Positions 19,533 to 29,000 are shown, numbered from the stretch's first letter. The stretch: 64,000 bases of DNA from Lysinibacillus odysseyi 34hs-1 = NBRC 100172 (GCF_001591965.1 NZ_BCVX01000004.1:248001-312000), one strand, 5' to 3'. Numbers and translations: made by a program. Notes: a model not told the origin generated them from the letters alone.

Positions 19533-20372
19533 ATGATGAACCGTTCGATAGAAGTGAATGGCAGCGAGATATATTACTATGATTCACAAACAAAGGGAGA
19601 TACAGTGGTGGCTGTGCATGGACTAACCGGAAACCACCTGCAGCTGTCCCACTACAGAAACCTGCTGGAAGGCAGCTACCGCTTTATTTCGGTAGACTTG
19701 AAGGGGCGGGGAAATAGTGCTCCTGCAACAGAAAAAACAGGAATTGAACAGCATACACAAGATATACTGGCATTATTGGATGCTTTGCAGATCCGCAATC
19801 CAATATTGATTGGGTATTCGATGGGTGCTTTCATCATGGCCAATATTGCCAGTCGCCGTCATGATGTAAAGGCGCTTGTTTTACTGGATGGTGCAGCAGA
19901 GTGCACCCCTGATCATCAGAATAAAATTGTGGAGCCATCACTAGGACGCATCAGCAAAATCTATCCGACAGCCGATGCTTATGTGGAAGAGGTGAAAAAC
20001 ATTTACGATAACCTTGGCGTGAAGTGGAGCCAGGAACTTGAAGAAATGGCCCGCTATGAAATCAAGCAAATAGACGCTGGCTGGACTCATCGTTCTGATG
20101 AGGACAAAATCCGGCAAGATTTCAAGAGCTTTTACACGTATAAACCCGAAGAAGTTTTCACTAGCATTGAGTGCCCGATTTTATTGATTCATTCTCAGGG
20201 GCGTATTGGACAAATGCCTCCACTATTTCTAAATGAGTCTTATGTATCAACAATGGAAGCGGCCAAAAATATTATGAAAGTCGATTCCGAAACGAATCAT
20301 TACACGCTTGTAGGTGAAAAACAGCCTGAAATAAATACCGCTATCCAAACTTTTTTTGAAAAAAATTTATAA
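19533..20372 (+). CDS. Alpha/beta hydrolase
   Basis: A 279-residue alpha/beta-hydrolase-fold protein. VAVHGLTGNHLQL gives the oxyanion region, GYSMGA with Ser96 the nucleophile elbow, and ETNHYTL near the C-terminus the catalytic His. ATGATG at 19533 follows AGGTGGAG. In this neighbourhood (carboxymuconolactone-decarboxylase-like protein, CoA transferase, thiolase) an enol-lactone hydrolase like PcaD is conceivable, but esterase or C-C hydrolase functions are equally possible from sequence alone. A long hairpin terminator separates it from the next gene. Confidence 0.85.
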   Translation: MMNRSIEVNGSEIYYYDSQTKGDTVVAVHGLTGNHLQLSHYRNLLEGSYRFISVDLKGRGNSAPATEKTGIEQHTQDILALLDALQIRNPILIGYSMGAFIMANIASRRHDVKALVLLDGAAECTPDHQNKIVEPSLGRISKIYPTADAYVEEVKNIYDNLGVKWSQELEEMARYEIKQIDAGWTHRSDEDKIRQDFKSFYTYKPEEVFTSIECPILLIHSQGRIGQMPPLFLNESYVSTMEAAKNIMKVDSETNHYTLVGEKQPEINTAIQTFFEKNL

Positions 20373-20484
20373 AAACTATTGCGAATTTGCAGAATTTATG
20401 TGAATAATAAATTAAATTTATAAATGCAGTCTATTAATCGGCTATAGGGAAATAACCTTTCCCTACTTACCCCGTTTAACAGTT

Positions 20485-20538
20485 GGCTACATGTCGTCCC
20501 AAAACTATTCTATAGTGGGCGAGGTGTAGCCTTTTTTT
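20485..20538 (+). terminator. Hairpin with T-tract between the hydrolase and the CMD-like gene
   Basis: GGCTACA at 20485 pairs with TGTAGCC ending at 20531, with an inner TCCCA/TGGG(C) pairing, followed by seven T. It lies 110 bases past the hydrolase stop and 21 before the next ATG. It may terminate the first gene or act as an attenuator for the second. Confidence 0.65.
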
Positions 20539-20559
20539 GTTCAAAAGGAGGAACAAACA

Positions 20560-21267
20560 ATGTCAAAAGGCTTGGATTATTTTAAAAAAGTATATGATAC
20601 CGTACCCGGCTGGGTGCAGAAAATGCATGATTATAATCCCGATATGCTCGATCATTATACAGCTCTCCGCAGTGCAGCGATGTCAGATGGTGCATTATCT
20701 GTGAAGGAAAAAGATATTCTGCTTGTCGGGATGAATGCGGGCCGCTTCTATGCCAGAAGCATGGTATATCACACAAAAGGAGCCATCGATGGCGGTGCAA
20801 CTATAGAAGAACTGATTGAATATTTGGTCGTACCTATGTTGGTGGGCGGAGAGCAGGCGCTCCAAATTAGCCTTCAATCATTTGAATATGCCTGTGAATA
20901 TACCGGTAAGGAAATAGACGTAATTTCCCATGATTCTTCGCCGGAAGAGATTCTCGTCTACTACAAGCAATTTACGAATGAAAAAGCATACTTGCAGCAG
21001 ATTTTGGAAGCGATGGCTGAACAAAATGAAACCGCTTTATCTGCTGCTCTGCTTCACTCGGCAAAGGTATCGACTGAAATGAAGCATCTGTTAATAACGG
21101 GATGCTATACAGCACGTTTACAAAATGCTCAAACAGAAGAATGGGCAAAGAAAACGAGAGCCTTGAATGTGGAGGAGGCAAAATTGGCAGAGCTGGGCTA
21201 TACATGCTTATTAACAGCAGGCATACCAGCATGGTTTGAAATTAGTGATGCATTAATGGCGAAATAG
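20560..21267 (+). CDS. Tandem carboxymuconolactone-decarboxylase-like (AhpD fold) protein, order A-B
   Basis: 235 residues with two CMD/AhpD-like halves. Half A (about 1-115) contains VPGWVQKMHDYNPDMLDHY, KEKDILLVGMNAGR and a HTKGAIDGGATIEEL segment. Half B (about 140-235) contains EMKHLLITGCYTARLQNAQ and ends with LLTAGIPAWF. The redox CxxC of AhpD is missing at the equivalent place (NAGRFYARSMVYH), so peroxidase activity is unlikely. ATG 20560 follows AAAGGAGGAA. It opens the CoA-transferase/thiolase operon. A second relative at 25787 has the halves in reverse order. Confidence 0.82.
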   Translation: MSKGLDYFKKVYDTVPGWVQKMHDYNPDMLDHYTALRSAAMSDGALSVKEKDILLVGMNAGRFYARSMVYHTKGAIDGGATIEELIEYLVVPMLVGGEQALQISLQSFEYACEYTGKEIDVISHDSSPEEILVYYKQFTNEKAYLQQILEAMAEQNETALSAALLHSAKVSTEMKHLLITGCYTARLQNAQTEEWAKKTRALNVEEAKLAELGYTCLLTAGIPAWFEISDALMAK

Positions 21268-21280
21268 GGAGGGACAGATA

Positions 21281-21964
21281 ATGAAATATTTTGAGAGTGC
21301 AGAGCAGGCGTTATCCTGTGTGGAAAGTGGACAAACAATCATGGTCGGAGGCTTCGGTCTTGTCGGGGGGCCGCTAACATTAATTGATGAGCTAGTGGAG
21401 TATGATGTCAATGATTTGACGATTATCAGCAACAATCTTGGAGAAAAAGGGGAGGGCCTTGGTAAATTGCTGGAGTACAACAAGATCAAAAAAGCAATAG
21501 GCTCTTACTTTACCGGAAACAAAGATGTCGGAGAAGCATTGCTGCAGGGCAAAATCGAGGTGCAGCTGCTGCCGCAGGGAACGCTGGCAGAGGCAATCCG
21601 TGCTGGAGGTGCTGGAATTGGCGGGTTTTATACAAAAACATCTGTCGGAACAGCACTGGCTGAAGGAAAAGAAACAAAAGTCATTGACGGCGAAGAGTAT
21701 GTCTTCGAAAAAGCACTAAAAGCAGATGTGGCGATTATTCGTGCCCATAAAGCGGACAAGCTGGGCAACTTGATTTATTACAAAACGGCCCGCAACTTCA
21801 ATCCGCTGATGGCTACCGCGGCGAAGGTAGTCATTGCAGAAGTGGATGAAATTGTAGAAGTAGGCGATTTGGGCAGTGATGAAATCGTAACTCCTCATTT
21901 GTTCGTAGACCGGATTATTATAGCTGAAAAGATTTTGACAAGGGAAGGTGTGAAGGTGCGATGA
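21281..21964 (+). CDS. 3-oxoacid CoA-transferase subunit A
   Basis: A 227-residue family I CoA-transferase alpha subunit (SCOT/AtoD/PcaI type): [18 protein letters not shown] at the start, then [25 protein letters not shown] and [18 protein letters not shown]. With subunit B it moves CoA from succinyl-CoA or acetyl-CoA to acetoacetate or 3-oxoadipate. ATG 21281 follows AGGGAGGGA. It overlaps subunit B by 4 bases. The AtoE transporter downstream favours acetoacetate, but the PcaI role cannot be excluded. Confidence 0.94.
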   Translation: MKYFESAEQALSCVESGQTIMVGGFGLVGGPLTLIDELVEYDVNDLTIISNNLGEKGEGLGKLLEYNKIKKAIGSYFTGNKDVGEALLQGKIEVQLLPQGTLAEAIRAGGAGIGGFYTKTSVGTALAEGKETKVIDGEEYVFEKALKADVAIIRAHKADKLGNLIYYKTARNFNPLMATAAKVVIAEVDEIVEVGDLGSDEIVTPHLFVDRIIIAEKILTREGVKVR

Positions 21965-22602
21965 GCAATATGCAAGAGATAATCGCAAAGCGTGCAGCAA
22001 AAGAACTGGAAAAAAATCAAATTGTAAACTTAGGTATCGGTATCCCGACACTTGTTGCCAATTATATCGAAGGAGATGATGTATTCTTCCACACGGAAAA
22101 CGGTATGTTGGGGGTCGTGGATGTGGAAGAGGAAAATATTGACCCGAATTTGGTGAATGCCGGGAAGTTCCCGGTAGGAGAAGGACTCGGTGCTTCCTAT
22201 TTTGACAGTGCAGCCTCATTCGGTATGATCCGGGGTGGGCATGTAGATGTCGCAATTTTAGGAGTTCTTCAAATTGATGAGCATGCGCGCATCGCCAATT
22301 ATGCCATCCCGGGAAAAACTATTTTAGGGGTGGGGGGAGCCATGGATCTGCTGGTCGGGGCCAAAAAGGTAATCGTCACTACTACACATACTGCAAAGGA
22401 TGGAAAAAGCAAGATTTTAAAGGATTGCACATTCCCAATTACAACGACTCGAAGCGCCGATATCATCATTACAAACTTGGCAGTCTTCAAATATATTGAT
22501 GGGGTATTGCATCTGACTGAGCTAATGCCGGGTGCAACATTGGAGCAGGTGGAAGCGCATACCGAAGCAGCGTTTATTAATTCATTAGAGAGGGGGCAAT
22601 AA
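21961..22602 (+). CDS. 3-oxoacid CoA-transferase subunit B
   Basis: A 213-residue beta subunit. [15 protein letters not shown] is the family start, and [10 protein letters not shown] holds the catalytic glutamate (TENG) that forms the thioester intermediate. [15 protein letters not shown] and [14 protein letters not shown] match scoB/atoA proteins. It starts by ATGA overlap with subunit A and ends 2 bases before the thiolase, so the three form one translational unit. Confidence 0.95.
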   Translation: MSNMQEIIAKRAAKELEKNQIVNLGIGIPTLVANYIEGDDVFFHTENGMLGVVDVEEENIDPNLVNAGKFPVGEGLGASYFDSAASFGMIRGGHVDVAILGVLQIDEHARIANYAIPGKTILGVGGAMDLLVGAKKVIVTTTHTAKDGKSKILKDCTFPITTTRSADIIITNLAVFKYIDGVLHLTELMPGATLEQVEAHTEAAFINSLERGQ

Positions 22603-22604
22603 AA

Positions 22605-23804
22605 ATGCAGGAAGTTGTTATTGTAGAAGCATTGCGTACAGCCGTAGGGAAATTGGGCGGCACATTAAAGGATGTCACGCCGGATCTGCTTGGCGGACAT
22701 TTGATTGATGCTCTGATCGAAAAGACAGCAATCAGTCCTGAAGAAATCGATGAAGTCATACTAGGGCAGGCCAAACAGAGCGCAGACCAATCGAATGTTG
22801 CACGTGTTGCCTCCCTGCAGGCGGGACTGCCGATAAAAGTAGCCGGCTATACCGTGCATCGCCAATGCGGATCAGGGCTGCAGGCAATTAATAATGCAGC
22901 ACAGCAAATCGCATTAGGTTTAAGTGATGTAATTATTGCTGGAGGCGTCGAATCCATGAGTACGGCTCCTTACTATATACGCAATGCACGCTATGGGCTG
23001 CAAGTGGGCAATCAGCTGATTCTAGACCCGAATACAGAAAGCCAGCCGGGATCACAGCCGCAGCACTACAACATAAAAACAATGGGCCAGACAGCAGAAA
23101 ATTTAGCGGAGAAATATCAGATTCCGCGCGAGGCGCAGGATGCTTTTGCGTATCAAAGCCAAAAGCGAATGAAGCAGGCGATGGACAATGGCTATTTTGA
23201 TGAGCAGATTGTTCCTTATACAATCCAAGGTAAAAAAGAGAGCGTTGTATTTGATAAAGATGAACATCCGCGATTAACTCCGGTGGAAAAGCTGGCAACA
23301 TTGAAGCCTGTGTTTAAAGAGGGCGGTTCTGTCACAGCAGCAAACAGCAGCGGGCGGAATGACGGTGCCTCTGTGTTGTTAATAATGTCCCGGGAAAAAG
23401 CGGAAGCGCTTGGCTTCTCTCCAAAGGTAAAAATAATTGCACAGGCAGCAGCAGGCTGTGATCCGGCAATTATGGGAATCGGTCCTGTTCCTTCAACGAA
23501 AAAAGCGTTGCAGCAGGCAGGTTTATCGATTGAAGACATTGATATTATCGAGCTGAATGAGGCTTTTGCCGCACAGTCATTAGCGGTAATTCAGGAGCTT
23601 GGACTTGATCACGAAAAGGTCAATCCGAATGGCGGGGCAATTGCGATGGGCCACCCAATTGGTGCAACAGGCGCTATTTTAATGACAAAGCTCGTACATG
23701 AACTGCAGCGTACGGGAAAACGCTATGGCTTGGTTACACTTTGTATTGCCGGAGGTTTGGGCATTACGACAATTGTTGAGAATTGCATGCCCGCAGCGGA
23801 GTAG
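22605..23804 (+). CDS. Acetyl-CoA acetyltransferase (thiolase)
   Basis: A 399-residue thiolase II. The acylated Cys88 lies in HRQCGSGLQAI, the active-site His in NPNGGAIAMGHPIGATGA, and the second Cys in TLCIAGGLGITTI. It cleaves acetoacetyl-CoA or another 3-oxoacyl-CoA with CoA. Behind CoA-transferase genes it completes acetoacetate to two acetyl-CoA, or 3-oxoadipyl-CoA to succinyl-CoA and acetyl-CoA if the pathway is the beta-ketoadipate branch. Confidence 0.95.
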   Translation: MQEVVIVEALRTAVGKLGGTLKDVTPDLLGGHLIDALIEKTAISPEEIDEVILGQAKQSADQSNVARVASLQAGLPIKVAGYTVHRQCGSGLQAINNAAQQIALGLSDVIIAGGVESMSTAPYYIRNARYGLQVGNQLILDPNTESQPGSQPQHYNIKTMGQTAENLAEKYQIPREAQDAFAYQSQKRMKQAMDNGYFDEQIVPYTIQGKKESVVFDKDEHPRLTPVEKLATLKPVFKEGGSVTAANSSGRNDGASVLLIMSREKAEALGFSPKVKIIAQAAAGCDPAIMGIGPVPSTKKALQQAGLSIEDIDIIELNEAFAAQSLAVIQELGLDHEKVNPNGGAIAMGHPIGATGAILMTKLVHELQRTGKRYGLVTLCIAGGLGITTIVENCMPAAE

Positions 23805-23833
23805 TCCAAGCGGGCAGCCAAAATAGTATTACA

Positions 23834-24154
23834 TTATTGATGGATCTTTTCTAAATAACGTTTCTGAGCGGATTTTAATGCAACGACGACCGAGCCGACA
23901 GATGGCGCATAGTAATGTTCTTCGATGCGCGCAATCAGAATATCAATATCATCTGTAAAGTCAAAGCCCTGCAGCATGCGTTTAAAGAAATGCTGGGCAA
24001 GCCCAGTGACAAACGTGAATTCCGCATCCATGATTTTATGGGTTTGTTTATCGATTTCAAGAACAATCCCGGCATGCTTGTAAAGTTCATACATGGATGT
24101 GCCTTGAGGGGCTTTGGCATAAGCGGTAACTAAAACAGTTTCTAATTTTTGCAT
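23834..24154 (-). CDS. DUF3870 domain protein
   Basis: A 106-residue protein starting MQKLETVLVTAYAKAPQGTS, followed by LEIDKQTHKIMDAEFTFVTG, FFKRMLQGFDF and a C-terminal IEEHYYAPSVGSVVVALKSAQKRY. These match the DUF3870 family, which has no established function and is often found beside CoA and ketoacid catabolic genes. ATG 24154 follows TTTGGAGG on the minus strand. It is inserted on the opposite strand inside the CoA-transferase/AtoE block. Confidence 0.75.
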   Translation of the reverse strand: MQKLETVLVTAYAKAPQGTSMYELYKHAGIVLEIDKQTHKIMDAEFTFVTGLAQHFFKRMLQGFDFTDDIDILIARIEEHYYAPSVGSVVVALKSAQKRYLEKIHQ

Positions 24155-24240
24155 AAATCGGGCCTCCAAATTTAGAATCACTTCAATATTGTAACAAATA
24201 AATCTAATTTCGTAGATACATTTTCACAAGGGGGATCTAT

Positions 24241-25575
24241 ATGGAGTTTTTAACAAATTTCTTCACAAAAATGATGCGTAAGTATTTACCTGATCCATTT
24301 GTTTTCGCAATTGGATTAACACTTCTTACGTTAGTGCTATCCATCATCATTGAAGGGGCGGGTTTTCTAGAGTTAACAGTGGCATGGGGTGATGGTTTCT
24401 GGGACTTACTGGCCTTCACAACACAAATGGCAGTCATATTGGCAATGGGGTATGTACTAGCAACCGCACCGGTAACACAGCGCTTTTTAGATAAAATTAC
24501 AAGCTTTGTACATACACCGAAAATGGCTGTTATTGTTGCTACTTTAGTCGGTGGTATCGGTTCCTATTTAAACTGGGGCTTTGGTTTGATTGTCGGCGGC
24601 ATTATCGCAAGAAAATTAGCGTTAAAGGTTAAGGGAGTCCACTATCCGTTAATTATTGCGGCGGCTTATTCAGGCTTTACATTTTATGGTCTGGGCTTAT
24701 CCGCATCGATTCCGGTATTGATCTCCACACCAGGTCACTTTTTAGAAGAAAGCATGGGGATTATCGGATTGGGAGACACAATTTTCAGTTTGCCGATGAT
24801 CTTGACAACAATTGCTTTATTTATCGGTCTACCGCTATTTAATGCAATGCTTCATCCGAAAAATCCGGCGAATGTAAAGGAAATTGATCCTTCGCTGGCG
24901 GACAGCGGTTCAAGCGAAACGAAGGCAGCGTTATTGGATGAAAATACGCTGGCTAATAAATTGAACAACAGCCGTGTTTTAGGGTATGCCATTGGTATTT
25001 TAGGCTTTGTCTACATTATCAATTATTTTGTAAACGGTAACAGTATCAATTTAAATATTATCAACTTTATCATTTTATTCTTGGGCATCATCCTTTTGGG
25101 AACGCCGGCAAAGTATGTTACACATTTAAATGACGGGATCAAAACAATTTCAGGGATTATTTTGCAGTTCCCTTTCTATGCCGGAATTATGGCCATTATG
25201 GCAGCTTCCGGGCTTGTTGATACGATTTCCGAGATTTTCGTAAATATTTCCAACGAACACACTTTACCGTTCTGGGGATTGATCAGTTCCTTCTTTATCA
25301 ATTTCTTTGCTCCTTCAGGCGGAGGGCACTGGGCAGTTCAAGGGCCATTCATGATCGAGGCGGCAAAAAATCTCGGCTCTTCATTGTCGGAGACATCAAT
25401 GTCTGTTATGCTCGGTAACGCTTGGAATGATATGGTGCAGCCGTTCTGGATTTTACCGGCACTTGCCCTGTCACGTCTGAAGCTAAAAGACATCATGGGC
25501 TACTTAGTAATGATTATGTTCTTTGTAGGTATCGTCTATATTATCGCCTTGCTTGGCTGGGCTTATTTATTATAA
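24241..25575 (+). CDS. Short-chain fatty acid transporter, AtoE family
   Basis: A 444-residue membrane protein with about a dozen helices. Diagnostic phrases are YLPDPFVFAIGLTLLTL, GSYLNWGFGLIVGGIIARK, FAPSGGGHWAVQGP and LGNAWNDMVQPFWILPAL. AtoE proteins import acetoacetate and other short-chain fatty acids. The position after CoA-transferase and thiolase supports acetoacetate or a related ketoacid as the pathway entry. ATG 24241 follows AGGGGGATC. A terminator follows at 25692. Confidence 0.93.
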   Translation: MEFLTNFFTKMMRKYLPDPFVFAIGLTLLTLVLSIIIEGAGFLELTVAWGDGFWDLLAFTTQMAVILAMGYVLATAPVTQRFLDKITSFVHTPKMAVIVATLVGGIGSYLNWGFGLIVGGIIARKLALKVKGVHYPLIIAAAYSGFTFYGLGLSASIPVLISTPGHFLEESMGIIGLGDTIFSLPMILTTIALFIGLPLFNAMLHPKNPANVKEIDPSLADSGSSETKAALLDENTLANKLNNSRVLGYAIGILGFVYIINYFVNGNSINLNIINFIILFLGIILLGTPAKYVTHLNDGIKTISGIILQFPFYAGIMAIMAASGLVDTISEIFVNISNEHTLPFWGLISSFFINFFAPSGGGHWAVQGPFMIEAAKNLGSSLSETSMSVMLGNAWNDMVQPFWILPALALSRLKLKDIMGYLVMIMFFVGIVYIIALLGWAYLL

Positions 25576-25691
25576 GAGGGAAAAGCGTATCCAGGAAGTG
25601 TTACTGCTAAATAATTTCTTTCATGATTCATAGGATACATGCAAAATCTAGGTTTCTAACGGATAGATCAAAAGTGTCCATCCTTATTGTA

Positions 25692-25732
25692 AAGGGGCGG
25701 CTCCATAGGACATGTGGGACGCCTCTTTCTCT
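25692..25732 (+). terminator. Terminator after the AtoE gene
   Basis: GGGGCGGCTCC pairs with GGGACGCCTC with a small bulge, loop ATAGGACATGT, then TTTCTCTT. Confidence 0.6.
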
Positions 25733-25786
25733 TAAGGTAGATTGGAGAAAGGAACCAGCACTTTTTACAAAGAGAAGAGGGATTCT

Positions 25787-26377
25787 ATGTTTACAGAGGG
25801 CGTCATAACAAAAAAGGAAAAAGCTTTGCTGGCCGTGGCCTTATTTGCAGCCCGCCGAGAAGAACAGGAAATGCTCCATATGACAAATATCGCTGTAGAA
25901 GAAGGAAATACGACAGCAGAAATTGCCGAATGTATCGCCAGCACGATTATTTCCAGGGGAATACCCGCCTGGCTGTCAGGGGTAGGCGCCATTGAAAAGA
26001 GTATAATGCTGCAGGGTGAAGAACAGATGCATCTCCCGGCTGTGGAGGCATTTCAAACAGAGGAAGAGTGCATCGCCTATTACCGAAGAGAGTTTGAAAT
26101 ACTCCCGCAATGGGTGGACTATTTAATTTCCTTTGCTCCTGACACGCTGTTAAAATACAGCAATTTACGTACGGCAAGTTTAAAGGATGGACTTGTGTCA
26201 AGATTGCACAAAGAGCTGCTGCTGTATGCCATTAATATTTGTGACCAATATGAAAAAGGTATTGCCATCCATGAGGCAAATGCCAAGCAGTTAGGGGCAG
26301 GGCCTCTGCACTTACAAGAAATAAAGGAACTTTGTGTGTATGCGGTTGGCATTCGGGCAGTGATAGGAGGAAAATGA
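25787..26377 (+). CDS. Tandem carboxymuconolactone-decarboxylase-like protein, order B-A
   Basis: 196 residues with two AhpD-fold halves. The first half (KKEKALLAVALFAARR, then STIISRGIPAWLSG) corresponds to the second half of the protein at 20560. The second half (LPQWVDYLISFAPDTLLKYSNL, then LYAINICDQYEKGIAIHEANAKQLGA) corresponds to its first half. Thus the pair looks circularly permuted relative to each other. No CxxC redox pair is visible. ATG 25787 follows AGAGGG. It overlaps the 3-hydroxyacyl-CoA dehydrogenase by 4 bases, so the two are co-translated. Its biochemical role is unknown. Confidence 0.75.
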   Translation: MFTEGVITKKEKALLAVALFAARREEQEMLHMTNIAVEEGNTTAEIAECIASTIISRGIPAWLSGVGAIEKSIMLQGEEQMHLPAVEAFQTEEECIAYYRREFEILPQWVDYLISFAPDTLLKYSNLRTASLKDGLVSRLHKELLLYAINICDQYEKGIAIHEANAKQLGAGPLHLQEIKELCVYAVGIRAVIGGK

Positions 26378-27246
26378 TGAAACGTACTTTAGTAATCGGC
26401 GGCGGTTTTATGGGTATGGCCATTGCACAAGTGCTCGCACAAGGCCATCAGGAAGTATTTATTTATGAAATGAATGAGGCATTGCGGTCATCGCGGGCAA
26501 AAGAGTACCCGGATTTTCGTTTCATTCGTCATTTGAATGAATGTAAAGATATTGATGTTATCATTGAAGCAATTCCTGAAAAGCTGGAATTGAAACAGGA
26601 ATTATTTCAAAAGCTCGAGCGGGAATTTCCGCAGGCGATTTTGTGTACAAATACATCAAGCTTTTTAATCTCCCATGTCGGGGCGAAAATGCATTCGATG
26701 GAGAAACTGATCGGTACGCATTTCTTCTCTCCGGCCAATATTTCACCGCTTGTTGAAATAATCCCGACAGCAGAAACGGACCCCGCCGTTGTAGAGGCGA
26801 TTTTCTATATGCTGGAGGGTTGCGGGAAACGGCCGGTCCGCTTGAATTTCGAGCTTCCGGGCTTTATCGGCAACCGTTTACAAAGCGCTCTTGCCCGCGA
26901 AGCCATGTCGTTAGTGGAAAAAGGGATTGCCACTGCCGAGGATATCGATTTTATTGCCAAATGGGCATTGGGAATCCGTTTAGCTATAACAGGTCCGCTT
27001 GAACAAAGGGATATTAATGGACTGGATACACATTTGTCCATTACTGAGCATTTATATCAAGATTTGGAAAATAGCCGGGAGCCGCTTGCGATCCTGCAAA
27101 AGAAGGTCCAGGAAAACAAGCTTGGGATGAAAACGAAAGCCGGTTTTTATAATTGGCAATCGAAAAATACAGATGAACTTTTAGTTAAAAAGGATAGAGC
27201 GCTTCAAAAAATCATCGAAGTTGCGAAAGCTCTAGAGGAGGAGTAA
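26374..27246 (+). CDS. 3-hydroxyacyl-CoA dehydrogenase
   Basis: A 290-residue NAD-dependent dehydrogenase of the 3-hydroxybutyryl-CoA type. The N-terminal Rossmann motif is VIGGGFMGMAIAQVLA. CTNTSSFLIS and GTHFFSPANISPLVEI carry the conserved Ser/His active-site region. GFIGNRLQSALAREAMSLVEKG is the C-terminal-domain signature, and KLGMKTKAGFYNW closes it. ATGATG at 26374 follows AGGAGG. It oxidises a 3-hydroxyacyl-CoA to the 3-oxoacyl-CoA that the thiolase could cleave. Confidence 0.93.
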   Translation: MMKRTLVIGGGFMGMAIAQVLAQGHQEVFIYEMNEALRSSRAKEYPDFRFIRHLNECKDIDVIIEAIPEKLELKQELFQKLEREFPQAILCTNTSSFLISHVGAKMHSMEKLIGTHFFSPANISPLVEIIPTAETDPAVVEAIFYMLEGCGKRPVRLNFELPGFIGNRLQSALAREAMSLVEKGIATAEDIDFIAKWALGIRLAITGPLEQRDINGLDTHLSITEHLYQDLENSREPLAILQKKVQENKLGMKTKAGFYNWQSKNTDELLVKKDRALQKIIEVAKALEEE

Positions 27247-27252
27247 CAAGAT

Positions 27253-28320
27253 ATGTATAAAGCATTTGTAAAGAAGTCAGCCGCCAAAAGGGATTTTCAA
27301 ATAGAAGAACGTGCATTCGAGCGTTTACTTCCAGACCAAGTGCGGCTTCGCGTTAAAGCTGTCGGTATATGTGGCAGTGACTTACATATGTATGATGGGC
27401 ATAGCGGCTATGATTGGGTCACTTATCCGCTTGTGCTCGGGCATGAAGTAGTAGGGGTCGTTGAGGAGGTAGGCAGTGAGCAGTCTAAATCGCTTCTTCA
27501 AAAAACGGTTGTTATAAATCCATATAAGCCTTGCGGGGCATGTGAATTTTGTCTGGCAGGGAATGAAAATCGCTGTGACGCTTCGCAGTTCCAATTCAAT
27601 AAAACACCAATCGAGTCATTACGGTACGGTTTCCGCGAGGCAGGTGGACTGGCTGAATCAATGATCGTAGATGTGCAGAACGTTATCCCGATTGATCCGG
27701 TAATCGAGGATGGGGTAGCAGCAATTTCCGAAGCTTTGACGGTCAGCTATACAGCGATCAAAAAAGTGGGGAACTACGGCGCCAAACGATTGTTGATTGT
27801 AGGCCCTGGCCCGATTGGTTTAGGGGTAGCAGCGATTGCGATCGGAGCAGGGAACAAGGACGTGACGATACTGGGAACAGAGGCAGATCAGGAACGTTTA
27901 GCACTTGCAGAACGTATGGGTGTCCGCCAAGCAATTACAAGTATTGAAGAGCTGGCCGTTGAGGGGTTCGATGGGCTGGATGCTGTCATTGATTGCTCCG
28001 GATATCATGCAGTGCCGGCTCAAGTGCTGCCCTATTTGAAGCGGGGCGGACAACTGGTTTTAGTAGGTATTTCCGCAAATGAATTTTCAGTGCCGATGGA
28101 TCAGATCGTACGGGGGGAAATTCAAATTCAGGGCAGTTACGGAATTACGAATGACAATTACTGCGAATTATTAAAACTAGCAGCAGATAAAAATTATCCG
28201 TTCTCCAAAATTGTTCATGAAACCGTGCCGTTTGAGCAAGTGGAAAAAGGCTTCGAAAAAGCATTAAATCGTAGTCCGGGAAAAGTTGTTATACAAATGG
28301 GGGAGGGAAAATCACTATGA
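27253..28320 (+). CDS. Zinc-dependent medium-chain alcohol dehydrogenase
   Basis: A 355-residue MDR-family dehydrogenase. The catalytic zinc site is in GICGSDLHMYDGH and LGHEVVGVVEEVG. The structural zinc site CGACEFCLAGNENRC has four cysteines. VGPGPIGLGVAAIAIGAGNKD is the NAD-binding fold. It resembles sorbitol/threonine dehydrogenase-like enzymes; the substrate is unknown. It sits 6 bases after the 3-hydroxyacyl-CoA dehydrogenase and overlaps the cyclase gene by 4 bases. Confidence 0.9.
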   Translation: MYKAFVKKSAAKRDFQIEERAFERLLPDQVRLRVKAVGICGSDLHMYDGHSGYDWVTYPLVLGHEVVGVVEEVGSEQSKSLLQKTVVINPYKPCGACEFCLAGNENRCDASQFQFNKTPIESLRYGFREAGGLAESMIVDVQNVIPIDPVIEDGVAAISEALTVSYTAIKKVGNYGAKRLLIVGPGPIGLGVAAIAIGAGNKDVTILGTEADQERLALAERMGVRQAITSIEELAVEGFDGLDAVIDCSGYHAVPAQVLPYLKRGGQLVLVGISANEFSVPMDQIVRGEIQIQGSYGITNDNYCELLKLAADKNYPFSKIVHETVPFEQVEKGFEKALNRSPGKVVIQMGEGKSL

Positions 28321-29000
28321 AAATTATTGACTTATCGGTAGAACTATTTGACGGAATGATTTCGTATACATCACATCCGCCCATTGTCATTCGGGAAGAA
28401 TCGACATTTGCCAATTCAGGCCATCGCTATCAGCCGCCTTGTGAAGGCTTTGAATCCCGCTTTTTAGAAATGTCTGACCATAGCGGAACTCATATTGACG
28501 CACCGATCCATTTTATCCGTGAAGGGCAGACTGTATCGGAAATGGACTTATCACAATGTATGGGAAGAGCCGTATTACTGGATGTTTCAGATTTTAAAGC
28601 AAAGGATGAGCCGGTTTCGATTGACATGCTGAACCGTGCCGAACAACAGCAACATATAGTAGTAGAGCCGCAGGATATTGTGTTAATCCGCACGCGAAAA
28701 GGACAGTGGGGAGATGCAACATTTTTCGAGGAAGCTGCATTTGCTCCAGAAACAGGCCAATGGTTTGTAGACAAGCAGATCAAGGCAGTGGGACTTGATT
28801 TAGCCAACATCGATATTAACGATAATATGAACCGTGATGTACACATGAAAATTTTAAAATTACCTATTTATATAGTAGAAAATCTGACAAATCTGGATCA
28901 GCTTCCGCTAAATAAGAAATTTCATTTCCAAGCGGTGCCGTTGAAATTAAAAAATGCGACTGCTTCACCAGTCCGTGCTTTAGCATTTCTGGAAGAGTAA
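28317..29000 (+). CDS. Cyclase-family (kynurenine formamidase-like) metal-dependent hydrolase
   Basis: 227 residues with the family metal motif HSGTHIDAPIHF (His55, His59, Asp61, His65), preceded by the usual IIDLSVELFDGMISY start. The family includes kynurenine formamidase, isatin hydrolase and other amide or lactam hydrolases. ATG 28317 overlaps the zinc dehydrogenase by 4 bases. A ring-opening or deformylating step before the CoA chemistry is plausible, but the substrate is not evident. Confidence 0.88.
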   Translation: MKIIDLSVELFDGMISYTSHPPIVIREESTFANSGHRYQPPCEGFESRFLEMSDHSGTHIDAPIHFIREGQTVSEMDLSQCMGRAVLLDVSDFKAKDEPVSIDMLNRAEQQQHIVVEPQDIVLIRTRKGQWGDATFFEEAAFAPETGQWFVDKQIKAVGLDLANIDINDNMNRDVHMKILKLPIYIVENLTNLDQLPLNKKFHFQAVPLKLKNATASPVRALAFLEE

